NCBI GenBank assembly: GCA_000242935.3
Contig: CP007053.1
Span: forward strand, 5,627,001-5,691,000
From: Opitutaceae bacterium TAV5
GTDB lineage: Bacteria > Verrucomicrobiota > Verrucomicrobiia > Opitutales > Opitutaceae
Length of the DNA stretch: 64,000 nt
Direction: 5' to 3'
This document shows, piece by piece, positions 60,409-64,000 of this stretch. How positions within the stretch are numbered: the stretch's first letter is position 1; each line of letters begins with the position of its first letter. The notes under the pieces are model-generated. The model worked only from the letters and a program-made list of their open reading frames with translations. It had not been told where the DNA came from and searched no databases. Made by a program: the position numbers and the translations under genes.

Positions 60409-62721
60409 ATGAAGATCTCCAGAAGTTTGTTTTTCCTGCTCGCCGGATTGCTGGCCCTGATTGTCACTGCCGGTGGCTGGATGCTGATGTTTTCGACCTT
60501 TCGACCTTACGATGACGAAGGGTGCCTGCTGTATCCGTTGCGCAATTTCGTGGAACACGGAGGGCTATATGGCGATATCTTCAGTTTCTACGGACCGGTG
60601 TATTCACTGTTTTATTACGCGTTGAATATTCTGGGCGTGCCATTGACCAATACGGCCGGACGCTGGGTCACCTGGATTTTGTGGCTCGGGGCGAGCGGCT
60701 GCACAGCCGGTCTGGCATGGCGGATGACGCGGGGGCGCTGGTGGGGACTCGTCGCGATGGTGGTGACCCCGCTTCTTCTGCAATCGGTGATTACGGAGCC
60801 AATTCACATGGTGAGCCTGATGGCGCTGATCATGGCGTGCATGGCGTGGGCGGGATGGGAAGCGCTGGAGCAGGGCAGGGGAGTGACATGGGCTGTCGTA
60901 TGCGGGGCCGGGGCGGCGATGCTGCTCCTGGTCAAGATCAATATCGGTATTTTTGCCGTGTTCTCGATGGGGGCGGTCTGGTGGCAGTACCATGCGGATA
61001 CACGGGTGCGGCGGGTGGCGCCGTGGTTGCTATCTGTGCTGGTGGCTGGTTTGATATGGGGACTTATGGGGGTGGCTATTGAGCGGCCTTGGGTCGCCAT
61101 GTATGGAGCAGCGTTTGTGCTTGCGGCGCTGCCGCTGACGTGGGCGCCAAGGTTGGCGGAAGGGAATGCGATAGCGGGAACCGCCGGGGAGAGGACGGAA
61201 TTGGCGTGTACCGCTGTGCTGACCGGACCATCGAGAGTGTTGATGTGGGCGGCGGTTGCGGCTGCTACGGTGATCGTCTCGACTACGGCGATAGTGATGG
61301 CAAAAGGGACGCCTCTGTCCGGCATGATGGACTGCCTGGTGTTCGAGGCCCGGAAATTTTCCAGTATCATGAGCCTGCCGTTTTCCTGGCCGCCACAGCT
61401 GGTGGTTTCGGGAGTTTGTTCGGGCGGATTGCTGGTTTTTGGTGCCTTGTTGAATCGGGCCGGGCGTCGGCAGGCGGCGGATGTGGTCGTCGTCGCATTA
61501 CGCCTGATGACAGCAATGGCGTTGATGGGGGCAGCGGTGCTGATTCCGGCCGGAGAACTGCCGGCCGCATTGATGCCGTTTGCGGTGACATGGGTGTGGA
61601 TTTTTGTGTGGCCTCTGGGAGTGGAGGCGGGGGGACGGGCAGTGGCAGGCGCGTGGCTATGCTGGTTTGCCTTGGGGCAGTGGCTGCATTCGTTTGCCGT
61701 GGCAGGTAGTTCGCAGATGGCGCTTTCGTCGTTTCTGATGATTCCGGTAGTGTTGGCCGGAGTGTCCGAATCGGTGCTCTGGCTTCGTACTCGTGGAATC
61801 CTGGCGGGGATATTTTCCCGGACAGTCAGGGGAGGGGCGTTCCTGACCTTGGTCGCCGGACTTTTCTGGATGGCCGGGCGTTTCGAAATGACAGGTACCC
61901 AGTATCTCGACGACCGCCATCCGCTCAACTTGCCGGGTGCGGAAAACCTGAGACTCTCCGACGAAGACACGCTGCGTTACCGGGTCTTCGCGACGAATGT
62001 GGCGGCCCATGCGGATATACTTTATTCGCTGCCGCAATTGATGAGTTACAATCTTTGGTCGGGTGTGCCCGGAGCCACGTGGAACAGCGGGGTATTGTGG
62101 TACACTGATAATGACCACCCGCTGAAGACACAGACGTTAAAAGCTCTGAAGGAGCATCCGCGATCCATGCTGATCGTGGAGGATAACGTGCTTGAAAGCG
62201 GCTACCGCTCGCAAGCGATCAGGCATGATGATCCGCTTTATTTGTATCTTAAAGATAACTACGTGCCGGTGATAACGATGGGGCGCTATAGCCTGCGCGT
62301 GCGCAAGGGTCGAATTGTCACCCCGTTGCTTGTCGCCCAGCTCGGGCATGCCATGCCCGGTGACAAGCGAAGCCTGGCAGGGGAAGCGCATCCTCTGATT
62401 CTGCGCATGATGATCCCGATGTATGCGGACCGGCGCTTGGCGAGTGTCGACATCGTCCGCATCGATCAGAGCAGGGCTCCGTTACGATCGCTTGGTGCGG
62501 AGGTGGGTCGCATTACCGTGACACCGATGGGGCTTGAAGGAGATCCGCTTGGACCGGCGCAGGAGGTGAAGTTGCCGCTCTCTGCCCAGGGAGCGATGCT
62601 GATCGAAATGGTGCTCGAAGATGATCCGGGACGATTCACAGGCGAACCGCTCATGGTTGTTTTGCGCGATCCCGACGGAATCGAAATCGGATTGGCATTC
62701 CTCAATTGTGAACAATTGTAA
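60409..62721 (+). CDS. Large polytopic membrane protein, possible glycan-transfer protein
   Basis: 770-aa protein, start at MKISRSLFFLLAGLLALIVT after the cytidylyltransferase stop. The first ~500 residues contain roughly a dozen hydrophobic helices; an early periplasmic-facing loop has FRPYDDEGCLLYPLRNFVEH, with the acidic cluster typical of lipid-linked-sugar GT-C transferases (PMT/GT39-like). The last ~220 residues form a soluble domain (YLDDRHPLNLPGAENLRLSD onward). No firm family could be named. Position between rfbF and rfbG suggests a role in the same surface glycan. Confidence 0.7.
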   Translation: MKISRSLFFLLAGLLALIVTAGGWMLMFSTFRPYDDEGCLLYPLRNFVEHGGLYGDIFSFYGPVYSLFYYALNILGVPLTNTAGRWVTWILWLGASGCTAGLAWRMTRGRWWGLVAMVVTPLLLQSVITEPIHMVSLMALIMACMAWAGWEALEQGRGVTWAVVCGAGAAMLLLVKINIGIFAVFSMGAVWWQYHADTRVRRVAPWLLSVLVAGLIWGLMGVAIERPWVAMYGAAFVLAALPLTWAPRLAEGNAIAGTAGERTELACTAVLTGPSRVLMWAAVAAATVIVSTTAIVMAKGTPLSGMMDCLVFEARKFSSIMSLPFSWPPQLVVSGVCSGGLLVFGALLNRAGRRQAADVVVVALRLMTAMALMGAAVLIPAGELPAALMPFAVTWVWIFVWPLGVEAGGRAVAGAWLCWFALGQWLHSFAVAGSSQMALSSFLMIPVVLAGVSESVLWLRTRGILAGIFSRTVRGGAFLTLVAGLFWMAGRFEMTGTQYLDDRHPLNLPGAENLRLSDEDTLRYRVFATNVAAHADILYSLPQLMSYNLWSGVPGATWNSGVLWYTDNDHPLKTQTLKALKEHPRSMLIVEDNVLESGYRSQAIRHDDPLYLYLKDNYVPVITMGRYSLRVRKGRIVTPLLVAQLGHAMPGDKRSLAGEAHPLILRMMIPMYADRRLASVDIVRIDQSRAPLRSLGAEVGRITVTPMGLEGDPLGPAQEVKLPLSAQGAMLIEMVLEDDPGRFTGEPLMVVLRDPDGIEIGLAFLNCEQL

Positions 62722-62744
62722 TCTGCGACGAAATTTTCGTACGA

Positions 62745-64000
62745 ATGACGGCTGACAATTCCATGGTCAATCTCGCTGGCGAAGGCCTGTTCGGTGGCCG
62801 CTTTCTCGGTCGCCGTGTACTCGTCACCGGTCACACCGGTTTCAAGGGCACATGGCTGGCCGAATGGTTGCTGTGCATGGGTGCCGATGTGATCGGTTTC
62901 TCGGCGAAGGAACCGGTGTCGGAACCGGCGCTGTTTGACGTGCAGTTTCCCTCATCGTTCCCGCGTCTGGGAGTTGCTGACGTGCGTGGTGATATCTGCG
63001 ACCGCGAACAAATCGTGCAACTTCTGAAAAAGTGGCAACCCGACCTGGTGTTTCATCTCGCCGCGCAATCGCTCGTCCGTTCCTCCTACCGGCAGCCCTT
63101 CGAGACGTTTGCGACTAACGTCATGGGCACCGCCAGCCTGCTCGACGCGCTGCGAAATACCGGACGTTCCTGCGCTGTCGTCGTGGTGTCGTCGGATAAA
63201 TGCTACGAAAATCATAACACTGCGCACCCCTGCCGCGAAGGCGATCCTCTGGGGGGGCATGATCCCTACAGCTCCAGCAAGGCCTGTGCGGAACTCGTGG
63301 TGGATGCGTATCGCCATTCGTTTTTCGCCGAGCGCGCCGGTTCTGCGTCACCCCGCGAACCGCGTCTGCTGCTCGCCTCTGCACGGTCGGGTAACGTAAT
63401 CGGCGGCGGTGACTGGGCGCTAGACCGCATCATCCCCGATTGCGTCCGCAGCCTCGCACACGGCGAGCCGGTGACCGTTCGCAATCCGCACGCCACCCGC
63501 CCTTGGCAGCATGTGCTGGAACCGCTTGGCGGTTACCTTACGCTTGGAGCACGACTGCTCGAACGGCTGGATGCACGAAATATCGATGCATGCCCTCCCG
63601 GTCATTCGCGGATTCCGACCGCGTCTCCACTGGAGAGCGGATTCAACTTTGGCCCCGATTCGGCCTCGAATCACACCGTACGAGAACTCGTCGAAGAATT
63701 CCTTAAAAGTTGGCCCGAAGCCAACGCCACAGTCGAAGCCGACAACGTTGGTCTCTGGAAAGAGTTTTCGGGTAACAACGAACCTCTTGAGGCCACGCAT
63801 CTCCGGCTTGCCATCGACAAGGCTCGCCACCTGCTCGACTGGCGCCCTGTGTGGAACTTTTCGACTGCGGTCCGTCACACGGGGGAGTGGTATCATCGCT
63901 ATATCGCTGTTATGACTGCGACCAAGGGGACTGCCGAACTCGACAAGTTCACGCGCATGCAGATCCGCGATTATTGTAAAGATGCCGCCCGCCAACGGCT
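62745..64000 (+). CDS. rfbG: CDP-glucose 4,6-dehydratase (partial, runs off window)
   Basis: 418 codons visible with no stop before the window end. Short-chain dehydrogenase fold: VLVTGHTGFKGTWLAEWLLC (GxxGxxG), FHLAAQSLVRSSYRQPFETF, VVVSSDKCYEN and the catalytic YSSSKACAELVVDAYR (YxxxK). The later LLLASARSGNVIGGGDWALD and RNPHATRPWQHVLEPLGGYL are typical of RfbG/DdhB. It converts CDP-glucose to CDP-4-keto-6-deoxyglucose, following RfbF. A second possible start is ATG at 62763. The 3' end lies outside the window. Confidence 0.95.
   Translation, partial: MTADNSMVNLAGEGLFGGRFLGRRVLVTGHTGFKGTWLAEWLLCMGADVIGFSAKEPVSEPALFDVQFPSSFPRLGVADVRGDICDREQIVQLLKKWQPDLVFHLAAQSLVRSSYRQPFETFATNVMGTASLLDALRNTGRSCAVVVVSSDKCYENHNTAHPCREGDPLGGHDPYSSSKACAELVVDAYRHSFFAERAGSASPREPRLLLASARSGNVIGGGDWALDRIIPDCVRSLAHGEPVTVRNPHATRPWQHVLEPLGGYLTLGARLLERLDARNIDACPPGHSRIPTASPLESGFNFGPDSASNHTVRELVEEFLKSWPEANATVEADNVGLWKEFSGNNEPLEATHLRLAIDKARHLLDWRPVWNFSTAVRHTGEWYHRYIAVMTATKGTAELDKFTRMQIRDYCKDAARQR

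Overview
The window looks like a chromosomal segment of a GC-rich verrucomicrobial bacterium, most likely of the Opitutaceae. This is inferred from the mix of LacI and ROK regulators, Sec-exported PEP-CTERM proteins, H-X9-DG type pseudopilins, sodium:solute symporters and numerous glycoside hydrolases, together with mostly Shine-Dalgarno-free starts. No species can be named from the sequence alone. No rRNA, tRNA, CRISPR array or replication origin was seen.

Layout. (1) 1-3509: an amidohydrolase / SMP-30 lactonase pair and a LacI-type regulator. (2) 3631-20157, minus strand: a long run of co-oriented genes encoding three large secreted glycoside-hydrolase-like proteins, two pseudopilins, four secreted beta-rich proteins (two with a PEP-CTERM-type anchor, one with a degenerate one, one without) and a sodium symporter. 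Upstream are two divergent LacI paralogues and a matching palindromic operator motif, so this is best read as one regulated polysaccharide- or glycoconjugate-utilisation locus. (3) 22806-33764: a GH20 hexosaminidase, then an operon with a second GH20-like enzyme, a Gfo/Idh/MocA dehydrogenase, a secreted TIM-barrel protein, a TPR protein and a solute-binding lipoprotein, next to a ROK (NagC-like) regulator. This points to N-acetylhexosamine use. (4) 33868-35375, plus strand: a PEP-CTERM protein and a pseudopilin, ending in a clear terminator. (5) 47782-36981, minus strand: a nine-gene, heavily overlapping operon with a PIG-L deacetylase, a NagB-like protein, a DUF4838-type protein, two secreted paralogues, a pseudopilin, a six-hairpin hydrolase, a second sodium symporter and a CBM9-like lipoprotein. 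It has a divergent AraC regulator and is followed by a toxin-antitoxin module sitting inside an 85-bp duplication. (6) 49109-56427: an aldo/keto reductase flanked by palindromic repeats, DNA polymerase IV, an Fsr-like MFS transporter behind a valine-rich leader-peptide attenuator, a conserved hypothetical gene enclosed by nested inverted repeats, and a Dps protein. (7) 56806-64000, plus strand: surface-polysaccharide genes with two GT2 glycosyltransferases, a flippase-like protein, glucose-1-phosphate cytidylyltransferase (rfbF), a large membrane protein and CDP-glucose 4,6-dehydratase (rfbG, cut by the window end).

Functionally the window combines glycan capture and degradation, each locus having its own regulator and symporter, with surface glycan synthesis. 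The most notable non-routine items are the Val-leader attenuator in front of the MFS gene, the shared LacI operator palindrome, the recurring pairing of a cell-anchored with an unanchored secreted paralogue beside a pseudopilin, the hypothetical gene inside nested inverted repeats, and the toxin-antitoxin insertion.
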